A stretch of DNA of 64,000 nt from Pseudorhizobium banfieldiae (GTDB taxonomy: Bacteria > Pseudomonadota > Alphaproteobacteria > Rhizobiales > Rhizobiaceae), in assembly GCF_000967425.1 (NCBI RefSeq), contig NZ_FO082820.1:2852001-2916000 (forward strand), written 5' to 3'. Below are positions 25,146-33,509 of this stretch, one piece after another; position 1 is the first letter of the stretch, and each line of letters begins with the position of its first letter. Under the pieces are notes generated by a model that was not told the origin of the DNA, searched no databases, and saw nothing but the letters and a program-made list of their open reading frames with translations. A program made the translations under genes and the position numbers.

Positions 25146-25781
25146 ATGAATACGCGCCGCAGTTATCACCGTGCCAGCGAAGGCGAGCGGCGAGAAGAGC
25201 TCATAGCAGCAACGCTCGACTGTATAGCGGAAGCTGGAATAGAGGGCGCAACGGTGCGCCAAATCGCGGCGCGCGCCGGTGTGACGCCCGGATTGATCCG
25301 TCACTACTTCATGACCAAGGACCAGATGCTGCAGGCTGCCTACCGGCAATTGATGAACGGCATCACGCAGACCACAACGGCGGCGGCTCAAGGAGATGAC
25401 CCACGCACTCGGCTGCGCCAGTTCATCGTCGCGAACGTCACGCCACCCGTGACCGACAGCCGGACGCTGTCCCTGTGGGCCGCCTTTATCAGCCATATCC
25501 CGCTCGATCCCGCATTCGCCGCCATCCATCGCGAGAGCTATCTGGCTTTCCTTGGAGAGCTGGAAAGACTCCTCTCGGACTTCTTTGCAGACCGCAAGCG
25601 GACGGTGAGCGCCACCGAGTGCCGCTCCTACGCGATTGCGCTGAACGGATTGATCGACGGCCTCTGGCTCGAAGGGACGCTCGCGCCGGACATGTTCGAC
25701 GACAACGAAATTGCCGGGACAGCCATCGTCTCGGTGGAGGCGCTGCTGAGGCTTCCACCGGGTGATCTGTCTCTGGCTTGA
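25146..25781 (+). CDS. TetR/AcrR family regulator, BetI-like
   Basis: A 211-aa transcription regulator. The N-terminal helix-turn-helix is TVRQIAARAGVTPGLIRHYF followed by TKDQMLQAAY. The C-terminal ligand domain (DSRTLSLWAAFISHIPLDPAF, ALNGLIDGLWLEGTL) matches the BetI-type family. The ATG at 25146 is preferred over a TTG further upstream. The aminotransferase gene starts 20 bases after its stop. The ligand may be a compound handled by that enzyme or by the MFS transporter; no betaine genes are present here. Confidence 0.85.
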   Translation: MNTRRSYHRASEGERREELIAATLDCIAEAGIEGATVRQIAARAGVTPGLIRHYFMTKDQMLQAAYRQLMNGITQTTTAAAQGDDPRTRLRQFIVANVTPPVTDSRTLSLWAAFISHIPLDPAFAAIHRESYLAFLGELERLLSDFFADRKRTVSATECRSYAIALNGLIDGLWLEGTLAPDMFDDNEIAGTAIVSVEALLRLPPGDLSLA

Positions 25782-25801
25782 AGATGAATAGAGGACCCAC
25801 A

Positions 25802-27001
25802 ATGCGTTACGCCTCCATAACAGACCGTCTTGCCGATCTCGGTTCCGGCCGCTGGGCGGTGCACACCACCGCTCGCCAGATGAAGCAGGAGGGCGCCGAT
25901 ATCATCGAGCTCACCATTGGCGAACCGGATGTCGCGCCGGACAAGGCGCTCCTGGACGAGGCGACGAGGTCCATGCATTCCGGACGCATCCGTTACTCGA
26001 ATGGACGCGGCGAACCCTCCGTACTGAAGGCGCTGGTCGAGAGATATGCAAAGCGCCGCACCGGCGTGACGGAGGAGAACTTCCTCTGCTTCCCCGGGAC
26101 CCAGACAGCCCTCTACGCCGTGATGACGGGCCTGGTCGAAACCGGTGACGACGTACTCGTCGGCGACCCGCTCTACGCAACCTATGAAGGCGTGATCGCC
26201 TCCACCGGTGCCCATCCGGTGATGGTTCCGCTTCGTCCTGAGAAGCGATTCCACATGCAGGCCGAGGACCTCGAACGAGCTATCACGCCAAACTCACGCG
26301 TGGTGCTCCTCAATACACCGCACAATCCGACCGGCGCCGTACTGACGGCCAGTGAAATTTACGCGATCGGGGAAGTCTGTCGCAAGCACGACCTCTGGAT
26401 CGTCTGCGACGAGGTCTATGAGCAACTAGTATTTGATGACGTCCCGTTTGCATCGCCATTCGACATGCCGGAACTGGCAGAGCGGACCATCGTGGTGTCG
26501 TCGATCTCCAAGTCTCATGCGGCGCCGGGCTTCCGCAGCGGTTGGGCCGCAGGCCCTGCAGAATTCTGCAAACGCTTGCTTCCCATCTCCGAGACGATGC
26601 TGTTTGGCGTCCAGCCCTTCATTGCCGACATGACGGCGCTCGCGCTTTCGCAGGACTTCCACATGGCGCCGACCATGCGTGCGAACTACCGCCGGCGCGC
26701 GGAGACTGCAGCTCAGGCTTTCGCCGGCAACAATCTTGTGAGACCGATGCTGCCGGAAGGAGGAATGTTTATCCTTCTCGACATCTCCGCGACCGGCCTC
26801 ACGGGGCTTCAATTTGCTTGGGAGCTTCTGCAGCAGGAAGGCGTCGCGGTCATGCCCGGAGGATCGTTCGGTCAGCAGGCCAACGGCTTCCTCCGCATCT
26901 CCCTCACGGTTCCCGACGATACGCTGCTCATCGCCATGAAGCGCATTTCAGATCTTGCCGATCGCCTTGTGGCGCCGGAAGGACGACGCGCGACCGCCTG
27001 A
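25802..27001 (+). CDS. Pyridoxal-phosphate aminotransferase, class I/II
   Basis: A 399-aa fold-type I aminotransferase of the aspartate aminotransferase family. Motifs in order: IIELTIGEPDVAPDKALL, the Asn of LNTPHNPTGAVL, the Asp-x-x-Tyr of VCDEVYEQLVF, the PLP lysine in SSISKSHAAPGFRSGW, and the substrate Arg in FLRISLTVPD. AGAGGA precedes the ATG at 25802; the ATG at 25784 is an alternative. The specific amino acid is unknown. It follows a TetR gene and converges on the LLM oxidoreductase gene, whose end is 15 bases away. Confidence 0.88.
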   Translation: MRYASITDRLADLGSGRWAVHTTARQMKQEGADIIELTIGEPDVAPDKALLDEATRSMHSGRIRYSNGRGEPSVLKALVERYAKRRTGVTEENFLCFPGTQTALYAVMTGLVETGDDVLVGDPLYATYEGVIASTGAHPVMVPLRPEKRFHMQAEDLERAITPNSRVVLLNTPHNPTGAVLTASEIYAIGEVCRKHDLWIVCDEVYEQLVFDDVPFASPFDMPELAERTIVVSSISKSHAAPGFRSGWAAGPAEFCKRLLPISETMLFGVQPFIADMTALALSQDFHMAPTMRANYRRRAETAAQAFAGNNLVRPMLPEGGMFILLDISATGLTGLQFAWELLQQEGVAVMPGGSFGQQANGFLRISLTVPDDTLLIAMKRISDLADRLVAPEGRRATA

Positions 27002-27015
27002 GCGGCGAAGGCAGG

Positions 27016-27984
27016 TCATTTCAGCCGCGGAATGACCTGTGCACCGAAGACATCGATGAACTGCAACTGATTGCGTCCGACATTGTGGACGTAGACCTGC
27101 TCAAAACCCATGCCCATGTCTTCCTCGAACCAGGCAACGTGGCGAGAGGGATCGGCCGAGATGCGGACGAACTCGTCCATATCTTCGGGCCTGACCCGTG
27201 CGCAGGCAGCATCGAACTCCTCCGGCGTCCTGAGCGTCTCGGCGACTGCGGCGGGCAGCGTGTTGCTCCGCCACTGATCGTATGCGTTCTCGCGGGCTTC
27301 TGCGTCGGTCGGGGCATAGGAAACGTGAACCTGAAGATAGGCCGGCTTTCCTTCACCGCCGCCACGACGGAAAGCCTCGACAATCTGGGCCAGCTTGTCT
27401 CGCGGCTGGTTGATCGTGATCAGCCCGTCCGCCCATTTTCCCGCCCATTCGGCCGTGGCGATGGAAAGTGCGCCGGCAATCACCTTCGGAGCTTTACGCG
27501 GAAAGGTGTGGAGCCTTGCCTCATCCACCCGAATGGGGCTCTCGCGACTTACCGTGTTGCCGTCCCACAGCGACCGGATGATCTCGACCCCAGCCAGGAG
27601 CCGCTCATTCCTCTCGGGCTTGGACGGCCAGCGCTCCCCGACCACGTGCTCGCTGAGGGCCTGCCCGCTCCCGACCGCCATCCAGGGGAAGCGGCCAGGG
27701 AAGAGTTCTCCGAGGGTCGCCGCCGCCTGGGCGGTGATCACCGGATGATATCGCCAGCCCATCGGTACGGTAATCAGTCCGAAGGGGATCGTCTTCGTCG
27801 CCTGCATGGCGGCACCGAGGAAGGTCCAGACGAAGCCTGAGTGTCCCTGCCGCTCGCTCCAGGGCGCCAGGTGATCGGAAGACATGACGGCTCCGAAGCC
27901 GGCATTTTCCGCCGCTTGGACGCAAACGACGAGTTGGTTCGGGGAAAACTGCTCGTGGGAAGCGTGGTAACCGATGATCGTCAT
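27016..27984 (-). CDS. LLM class flavin-dependent oxidoreductase (TIGR03885-like)
   Basis: A 322-aa luciferase-like TIM-barrel oxidoreductase using FMN or F420. It starts MTIIGYHASHEQFSPNQL and contains GFGAVMSSDHLAPWSERQGHSG, VPMGWRYHPVITAQAAATL, and MAVGSGQALSEHVVGE. This pattern fits the TIGR03885 group, whose substrates are unknown. The ATG at 27984 lies nine bases beyond the TT of an EcfG-type promoter, which predicts a leaderless or near-leaderless mRNA. A longer frame to 28071 overlaps the DUF763 gene and is rejected. Confidence 0.8.
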   Translation of the reverse strand: MTIIGYHASHEQFSPNQLVVCVQAAENAGFGAVMSSDHLAPWSERQGHSGFVWTFLGAAMQATKTIPFGLITVPMGWRYHPVITAQAAATLGELFPGRFPWMAVGSGQALSEHVVGERWPSKPERNERLLAGVEIIRSLWDGNTVSRESPIRVDEARLHTFPRKAPKVIAGALSIATAEWAGKWADGLITINQPRDKLAQIVEAFRRGGGEGKPAYLQVHVSYAPTDAEARENAYDQWRSNTLPAAVAETLRTPEEFDAACARVRPEDMDEFVRISADPSRHVAWFEEDMGMGFEQVYVHNVGRNQLQFIDVFGAQVIPRLK

Positions 27985-27993
27985 GGCACCTAG

Positions 27994-28018
27994 AAGGCTG
28001 AAACGCTCGCTTGGTTCC
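27994..28018 (-). promoter_or_regulatory. EcfG-type general stress promoter for the LLM oxidoreductase
   Basis: Minus-strand GGAAC (28018-28014), 18 bases, TT (27995-27994). The ATG at 27984 follows after nine bases, the same distance as for the YbhP-like gene. The element partly precedes the end of the DUF763 gene at 28029. Confidence 0.5.
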
Positions 28019-28028
28019 GTCGAAAACG

Positions 28029-29285
28029 TCAGCCTCTCTTCAAGCCGCGGGCTTCGAGTTCCTCTTCCCACCCGAAGATGCTGCGTCCGCCCAGGGCGTG
28101 AGAATCGCGAAATTCGCCAGCCACGATTTCCTTGAGATCCGGGCCAGTCGCATATTGCTCCAGGCGCCGCGCCTGATCGTCCAACCGTTTCAGCGCCTGC
28201 AGTTCCTCTTCTCGACCCATCCTGCCCTTGCTGACCGCGGACTTCATTACCCGTATCGTCTCATCGTAGACCTTGAGCGGAACGGGAAACGGGTGGCGGT
28301 CCTTTCCACCGTGAGCAAGCGAGAAACGCGCAGGGTCGGAAAAGCGACAGGGGGCGCCGTGAACGACTTCCGCGACCATGGCAAGCGCGTTCACCGTGCG
28401 CGCGCCGACACCAGGCGTGAGCAGCAATTGCTGGAAGTCGGTGGGGCCACGGTCCGCCGCCGCTGCCAGGGTGCTGTGAAGACGCTTCATGTTGACATCC
28501 TTCTCGCGGACATCGTGATGGGCGGGCATGAAAAGATGCGGCAGCATCGGTTGCGGCACATCGCGGGGCGTTTCGCGCCGCTCGAGTGAAACGAGCTCGC
28601 TGACGATCCGGTCCGGCCCGAGGCTTGAAAGCATGTCCAGTTGCGACATGCGGGACGCATCCGCCCGCCGGTCGGCCAGGTTGACGATCCGGCCCTGCTC
28701 TCGCCCCTCGATCGCCGCATGGGGCGAGTCCAGAAAGCTCTCCAGCCCCTCCGACAGCCAGTGATAGCGCCGGGCCTGTCGCCGATCGCCGTTCATTCCC
28801 TGCTGCACCACCACCCACTTTCCATCGTCCGTCACGATGAACCCGTGCAGATAGAGATCGAAGCCATCCTGCACGGCCGCACTGTCGACCTTGGCGACGA
28901 GCCGGCTGGTGGTGGCGAGAGACGCTCCGTCGATCCCGATGCGATCGCCGATTGCCGTGAGCTCGTCCGGTGTCTTGCGCGAATGCTGTCCTCGTCCGCC
29001 GCAGACATGGATGCCGAGTTCCGCCGAACGCGGCGTCAGCCCGCGCTTCAGCGCACCGATCACGCTCGTGGTGATGCCGGAGGAATGCCAGTCCATGCCC
29101 ATAACGGCGCCGAAGGACTGGAACCAGAATGGATGCGCCATGCGACGAAGGAATTCGTCGCGGCCGTAGTGGTGGACCACGGCCTCGGTGATCAGCGCGC
29201 CGAGGCGGGTCATGCGCTGCCCGAGCCATTGCGGAACGCGGCCGCCGTGAAGCGGAAGATCAGCGCTGCCTGCTCTCTGTGCCAT
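28029..29285 (-). CDS. DUF763 domain-containing protein
   Basis: A 418-aa protein recognisable as DUF763 from RAGSADLPLHGGRVPQWL, HHYGRDEFLRRMAHPFWFQ, DWHSSGITTSVIGALKRGL, and GIHVCGGRGQHSRKTPDEL. The family is widespread in archaea and some bacteria, with no established function; it often sits near DNA repair genes elsewhere. A helix-hairpin-helix-like GVGARTVNALAMVAEVVHG near residues 275-295 suggests nucleic-acid binding (inference). It starts at an ATG preceded by GAGAAGGACCGGCC. The LLM gene follows on the same strand with its own promoter. Confidence 0.85.
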   Translation of the reverse strand: MAQRAGSADLPLHGGRVPQWLGQRMTRLGALITEAVVHHYGRDEFLRRMAHPFWFQSFGAVMGMDWHSSGITTSVIGALKRGLTPRSAELGIHVCGGRGQHSRKTPDELTAIGDRIGIDGASLATTSRLVAKVDSAAVQDGFDLYLHGFIVTDDGKWVVVQQGMNGDRRQARRYHWLSEGLESFLDSPHAAIEGREQGRIVNLADRRADASRMSQLDMLSSLGPDRIVSELVSLERRETPRDVPQPMLPHLFMPAHHDVREKDVNMKRLHSTLAAAADRGPTDFQQLLLTPGVGARTVNALAMVAEVVHGAPCRFSDPARFSLAHGGKDRHPFPVPLKVYDETIRVMKSAVSKGRMGREEELQALKRLDDQARRLEQYATGPDLKEIVAGEFRDSHALGGRSIFGWEEELEARGLKRG

Positions 29286-29349
29286 GGCCGGTCCTTCTCC
29301 AGATCAAGCTTATATAGCTGGAATCCGAGAACGAAACAGGATCATTCTA

Positions 29350-30522
29350 TTACGCCGGCCGGAAATCCCGCAGCCGTTCTTCCAGCAGGGAGATCGTCGC
29401 GACATCCGCATTAGCAAAGGCAAAGCGGAGGTAGGCCTCCTGGCCATCGCCGAAATAGGCGCCGGGAATGCAGATGATGCCCGCCTCCCTGGCCAGTCGC
29501 TCGGCCACGTCAGCCGATCCGAGCCCCGGGAAGGGATGACGGACGAAGGCAAAATAGGCGCCGAGCGAATCGACCCGCCACTCCGGCAGCTTCGCCATCG
29601 TTACCGTCAGCGCGTCGGCACGGCGGACGATTTCCTGCCGGTTGCGCTCCCGCCAGTCCGCCAGCATTGGCAGGGCCCGCGCAACCGCGGCCTGTGCCGA
29701 CCTCGGCGCGCAGATCTGCAGATTGTCCATGACCTTGGCGATCTGCTCCACCGTCTTTGATCCGGCAGTGATCGCACCCAGGCGGTGGCCCGGAATGCAG
29801 AGAGACTTCGAGAAGCTGTAGAGACTGATCAGGTGCTCCTGCCAGTCATCCTGGGCGAAGAGGCCATGGGGTGCATGGCCTGCCTCGGGCAGGAAATCGC
29901 GGTAGGTCTCGTCGAGAATCAGCCAGATGTCCTTTGTCCGGCACAGCTCGAAGATCGCCAGCAGCAGGTCGGGTGGATAGACGGCTCCTGTCGGATTGTT
30001 CGGCGAAACGAGCGCGAGAGCGCGCACCTCGGGCGTGATGGCAGCGGCGATCGTATCGGGCTTCGGAAGGAACCCGTCGTCCGGTCGGCAGGCAACGGTG
30101 CGCATTTTGACGCCCATCATCGCCAGCGTCGTGTCGTGATTGAAGTAGAAGGGATTGGTCATCAGCACTGTCTGGCCGGGGCCGGCGACGGTCATGGCGG
30201 CACTGGCGAAGGCTTCATTGCATCCCGAAGTGACGTGGATGTTCGACGGCTCCAGCGTCGCACCATAGACCTGGCTCACATGCTCCGCATAGGCTCGCCG
30301 CAGATCGGCATCACCCTCGATTGGGCCATAGCCGCAATAGGCGGTCGAAGAGGCCATTTCGCCGAGCAGGGCCAGCATGTCGGGATGTGGCGGATAGCCC
30401 GGTACGGCTTGCGAGAGGTCGATCAATGGGCCGCGCGACCCGTCATATGCCCTGCCCCAGGCAAAGACCGATGGAACGGGCGGCGGGGCGAGCTTTTCGA
30501 CGAGGGGATTGAAGGCAGGCAT
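29350..30522 (-). CDS. Pyridoxal-phosphate aminotransferase, class I/II
   Basis: A 390-aa fold-type I aminotransferase, distinct from the one at 25802. It shows LIDLSQAVPGYPPHPDML near the N-terminus, HVTSGCNEAFASAAM, the Asn in SPNNPTGAVYPP, ILDETYRDFL with the conserved Asp and Tyr, SFSKSLCIPGHRLG with the PLP lysine, and a C-terminal AYLRFAFANAD with the substrate Arg. It starts at ATG 30522; the 18 further residues before it lie in the divergent promoter gap. The substrate is unknown. The sulfite-oxidase-like gene begins 106 bases away in the opposite direction. Confidence 0.88.
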   Translation of the reverse strand: MPAFNPLVEKLAPPPVPSVFAWGRAYDGSRGPLIDLSQAVPGYPPHPDMLALLGEMASSTAYCGYGPIEGDADLRRAYAEHVSQVYGATLEPSNIHVTSGCNEAFASAAMTVAGPGQTVLMTNPFYFNHDTTLAMMGVKMRTVACRPDDGFLPKPDTIAAAITPEVRALALVSPNNPTGAVYPPDLLLAIFELCRTKDIWLILDETYRDFLPEAGHAPHGLFAQDDWQEHLISLYSFSKSLCIPGHRLGAITAGSKTVEQIAKVMDNLQICAPRSAQAAVARALPMLADWRERNRQEIVRRADALTVTMAKLPEWRVDSLGAYFAFVRHPFPGLGSADVAERLAREAGIICIPGAYFGDGQEAYLRFAFANADVATISLLEERLRDFRPA

Positions 30523-30628
30523 GGTAAATCCGAATAGAGGCGATTGCGGCAACTGGCATTGATTTGGCCTCCACATCTACCAGTTTATTGCCTCTGGCAA
30601 GGACGAGATCTCCACGGAAGGACAGGTC

Positions 30629-31294
30629 ATGGACGACGAGCCTACTCAGCCCGAGGATAGCAAGCTGACGCGCAGCAAACGGGCATGGGCACACGAAGGC
30701 CGCTTCCTGACTGGCAAGACCGCGCGCCCCGAGACCGAACGGCTCCCGCCTGGGCAGCACCTGGTAAAGAACTGGCCGGTCTTGGATCTCGGTGAGCAGC
30801 CGGAGGTATCGACGGCACAATGGCGTCTTGACGTTGCAGGCCTCGTGGAGAACCCCCGCTCACTGGACTGGAATGCCCTGCTCGCCCTGCCTCAGACGGA
30901 GCGCCGCTCCGACATTCACTGCGTCACCACCTGGTCCCGCTATGCCAATGACTGGAAGGGTGTCTCCACTCGTGACCTCATGGACATGGTCGCCCCCAAG
31001 GCCGATGCAGCCGCCGTCATGCTGACGAGCTATGATGGCTATACCACCAACCTCCTGCTTGCCGACTTCGCGGCAGAGGATGCCGTCCTCGCCCACAGTT
31101 GGCAGAATGAACCGTTGGCGACCGAACACGGAGGTCCCGTGCGGCTTGTGGTTCCGCACCTGTATTTCTGGAAAAGCGCGAAGTGGCTGAAGCGGATCGA
31201 GTTCATCGGATCGGATCGCGCCGGTTTCTGGGAGCAGAACGGCTACCACATGCGAGGCGACCCGTGGGCCGAGCAGCGTTACGCCGATGACTGA
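30629..31294 (+). CDS. Sulfite oxidase-like molybdopterin oxidoreductase
   Basis: A 221-aa protein with a molybdopterin-binding domain of the sulfite oxidase/YedY superfamily. Key segments are LTGKTARPETERLPPGQHLV, WRLDVAGLVENP, and DIHCVTTWSRYANDWKGV, whose Cys is the molybdenum ligand. VMLTSYDGYTTNL, HSWQNEPLATEHGGPVRLVV and KWLKRIEFI complete the domain. It has no twin-arginine signal and no dimerisation or haem domain, so it is a small, probably cytoplasmic member with an unknown substrate. ModBC genes for molybdate uptake lie 3 kb away on the other strand. GGAAGGACAG is upstream of the ATG. Confidence 0.87.
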   Translation: MDDEPTQPEDSKLTRSKRAWAHEGRFLTGKTARPETERLPPGQHLVKNWPVLDLGEQPEVSTAQWRLDVAGLVENPRSLDWNALLALPQTERRSDIHCVTTWSRYANDWKGVSTRDLMDMVAPKADAAAVMLTSYDGYTTNLLLADFAAEDAVLAHSWQNEPLATEHGGPVRLVVPHLYFWKSAKWLKRIEFIGSDRAGFWEQNGYHMRGDPWAEQRYADD

Positions 31295-31308
31295 GCGGGC
31301 GGAGCGGC

Positions 31309-32193
31309 TTACTTTCCCTCGCGCAGGAAGTTGATCAGCCCGGAAAAATCATCGCCCCCGTGCCCCAGCGCGGCGAACCGTTCGTAGAGTTCCGCCGCAT
31401 GGGCTCCCATTTCCGTCTTGGCGCCCGCCGCGCCCGCGGCGTCCTGCGAAAGCTTCAGGTCCTTCAGCATCAGCGCCGCGGCAAATCCCGGCTTGTAGCC
31501 GTTGTTCGCCGGCGAGGTGGGCACCGGGCCCGGTACCGGGCAATAGGTGTTGATCGACCAGCATTGGCCTGACGAGGTCGAGGCGACATCGAACAGTGCC
31601 TGGTGGGACAGACCCAGCTTCTCCCCCAGTACGAATGCCTCGCAGACCCCTGCCATCGTGATGCCGAGGATCATGTTGTTGCAGATCTTGGCCGCCTGCC
31701 CCGCACCGGCGTCGCCGCAATGCACGATCCGTTTGCCCATCTTCTGGAGGACCGCCTCCCCCCGCGTAAAGGCTTCGTTCGCTCCACCGACCATGAACGT
31801 CAAAGTGCCGGCAGTCGCGCCACCAGTGCCGCCCGAGACTGGCGCGTCGAGCGAGAGGCAACTTGCGGTCTTCGCCAGGGAATGGGCCTGCCTGGCACTT
31901 TCGACGTCGATGGTTGAGCAGTCGATAAGGAGCGTGCCGGGCGCCACGGCGGCAATCAACTCTTCCCAGACCGACAGCACATGCTTGCCAGCCGGCAGCA
32001 TTGTGACGACGATGCCTGCCTCTTTCACCGCCTCCACAGCACTTGCGGAGACAAAGATCCCATTCCTCGCGGCGGTCTCGTACGATTCCGGCGACAGATC
32101 GAAGCCCGTGACCTGGTACCCTGCCTTCACGAGATTGGCTGCCATCGGCCCGCCCATGTTTCCCAGCCCAATGAACGCAACGCGGTCTTCCAT
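31309..32193 (-). CDS. mmsB: 3-hydroxyisobutyrate dehydrogenase
   Basis: A 294-aa NAD-dependent beta-hydroxyacid dehydrogenase that converts 3-hydroxyisobutyrate to methylmalonate semialdehyde in valine breakdown. It has FIGLGNMGGPMAANLVKAG (dinucleotide binding), DAPVSGGTGGATAGTL (substrate binding), and GAGQAAKICNNMILGITM with the catalytic lysine. It is transcribed after the acyl-CoA dehydrogenase gene, 63 bases downstream of it, which together cover two of the three steps; the hydrolase between them is not in the window. GGAGGAAAG precedes the ATG. It converges on the sulfite-oxidase-like gene. Confidence 0.92.
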   Translation of the reverse strand: MEDRVAFIGLGNMGGPMAANLVKAGYQVTGFDLSPESYETAARNGIFVSASAVEAVKEAGIVVTMLPAGKHVLSVWEELIAAVAPGTLLIDCSTIDVESARQAHSLAKTASCLSLDAPVSGGTGGATAGTLTFMVGGANEAFTRGEAVLQKMGKRIVHCGDAGAGQAAKICNNMILGITMAGVCEAFVLGEKLGLSHQALFDVASTSSGQCWSINTYCPVPGPVPTSPANNGYKPGFAAALMLKDLKLSQDAAGAAGAKTEMGAHAAELYERFAALGHGGDDFSGLINFLREGK

Positions 32194-32256
32194 GTCTTTC
32201 CTCCGTAAGCGGACGGCGCAGCGTGCCGCCGATTCACAACTCTCTTGCCCTGGCCT

Positions 32257-33402
32257 CTAAGATGCACGTCCGATCAGCGAGCGTGCAATGATCACGTTCA
32301 TGATCTCGTTCGTCCCCTCGAGGATCTGGTGCACCCTCAGGTCACGCACGATCTTCTCGATCCCGTATTCGGCGAGGTAGCCATAGCCGCCATGCAGTTG
32401 AAGCGCGTTGTTGGCCACGTCGAAGCACCGGTCCGTGACCAGGCGTTTCGCCATGGCACAGAGGGTTGTCGCATCATGAGCCTTGGCATCCAGGGCAGCG
32501 GCGGCGCGCCAGAGGAAAGTTCGGCACATTTCCAGATTGCCGGCCATGTCCGCCAGGGAAAACTGCAGTGCCTGGAAAGCCGTCAGCGGTTGCCCGAAGG
32601 CACGTCGTTCCCCCATGTAGGCAAGCGCCTTGTCGAAGGCCGACTGCGCGCCCCCGAGCGAGGCCGCGGCAATGTTGAGGCGCCCGCCATCGAGGCCCGA
32701 CATCGCAATCTTGAACCCGTCTCCCTCTTCGCCCAGCCGATTAGCGACGGGAACGCGCGCACCATCGAGAATGACCGCCCGGGTCGGCTGCGCATGCCAG
32801 CCCATCTTGCGCTCATCAGCGCCGAACGAAAGACCAGGCGTATCCGCCGGCACGACCAGGGTCGAGATGTCCTTCGGACCGTCATCTCCGGTCCGCACCA
32901 TGACAACGTAGACATCCGAGGCGCCCGCACCCGAGATGAACTGCTTCTGGCCGGAGACCACATAATGATCGCCTTCCCGAACCGCCCGTGTCTTGAGGGC
33001 CGCAGCGTCGGATCCGGACCCCGGCTCGGTGAGGCAATAGCTTGCCAGCCTCTCCATGGTCACGAGCCCGGGTAGCCATTGCTCCCGCTGCTGCTGGTTG
33101 CCGAACCGATCGATCATCCAGGCGCACATGTTGTGGATGGAGATATAGGATGCGACTGCCGGACAACCGGACGCAAGCGCCTCTATGATGAGGGCCGATT
33201 CGACACGCCCAAGCCCTGTGCCTCCGATATCGTCGCGAACATAAATGGCACCCATCCCAAGCGCACCCGCATTGCGGATCGTTTCTACGGGAAAATGCTT
33301 CTCCCGATCCCATTCCAGGGCAAACGGCGCAATTTCCTCACGGGTGAAGTCCTGAGCCATCTGCCGTATGGCAGCCTGCTCCTCGGTGAGCGTGAAATTC
33401 AT
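32257..33402 (-). CDS. Acyl-CoA dehydrogenase, probable isobutyryl-CoA dehydrogenase
   Basis: A 381-aa FAD enzyme that would oxidise isobutyryl-CoA to methacrylyl-CoA in valine catabolism. Family motifs are CLTEPGSGSDAAALKTRA (FAD-contacting), KQFISGAGASDVYVV, GGYGYLAEYGIEKIVRDLRV, and the C-terminal QILEGTNEIM. The neighbouring mmsB supports the isobutyryl-CoA specificity; sequence alone cannot separate it from other short branched-chain types. The ATG at 33402 has GGGAGGTCAGAC upstream; a longer frame to 33495 is rejected. Confidence 0.88.
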   Translation of the reverse strand: MNFTLTEEQAAIRQMAQDFTREEIAPFALEWDREKHFPVETIRNAGALGMGAIYVRDDIGGTGLGRVESALIIEALASGCPAVASYISIHNMCAWMIDRFGNQQQREQWLPGLVTMERLASYCLTEPGSGSDAAALKTRAVREGDHYVVSGQKQFISGAGASDVYVVMVRTGDDGPKDISTLVVPADTPGLSFGADERKMGWHAQPTRAVILDGARVPVANRLGEEGDGFKIAMSGLDGGRLNIAAASLGGAQSAFDKALAYMGERRAFGQPLTAFQALQFSLADMAGNLEMCRTFLWRAAAALDAKAHDATTLCAMAKRLVTDRCFDVANNALQLHGGYGYLAEYGIEKIVRDLRVHQILEGTNEIMNVIIARSLIGRAS

Positions 33403-33509
33403 GTCTGACCTCCCTTGGCCTCCCGCCAAGCTCAGGGGATGGATTTTGCACAAGCCGGCCGCTTGCGCCAGCACGGTCTTCCGTTCTCCAACCATTTGCC
33501 AACGGAAGG

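Noticed and set aside
26542..27840. 432-codon plus-strand frame across the aminotransferase and LLM genes
   Set aside because: It overlaps two well-supported genes in other frames or strands and has no domain.
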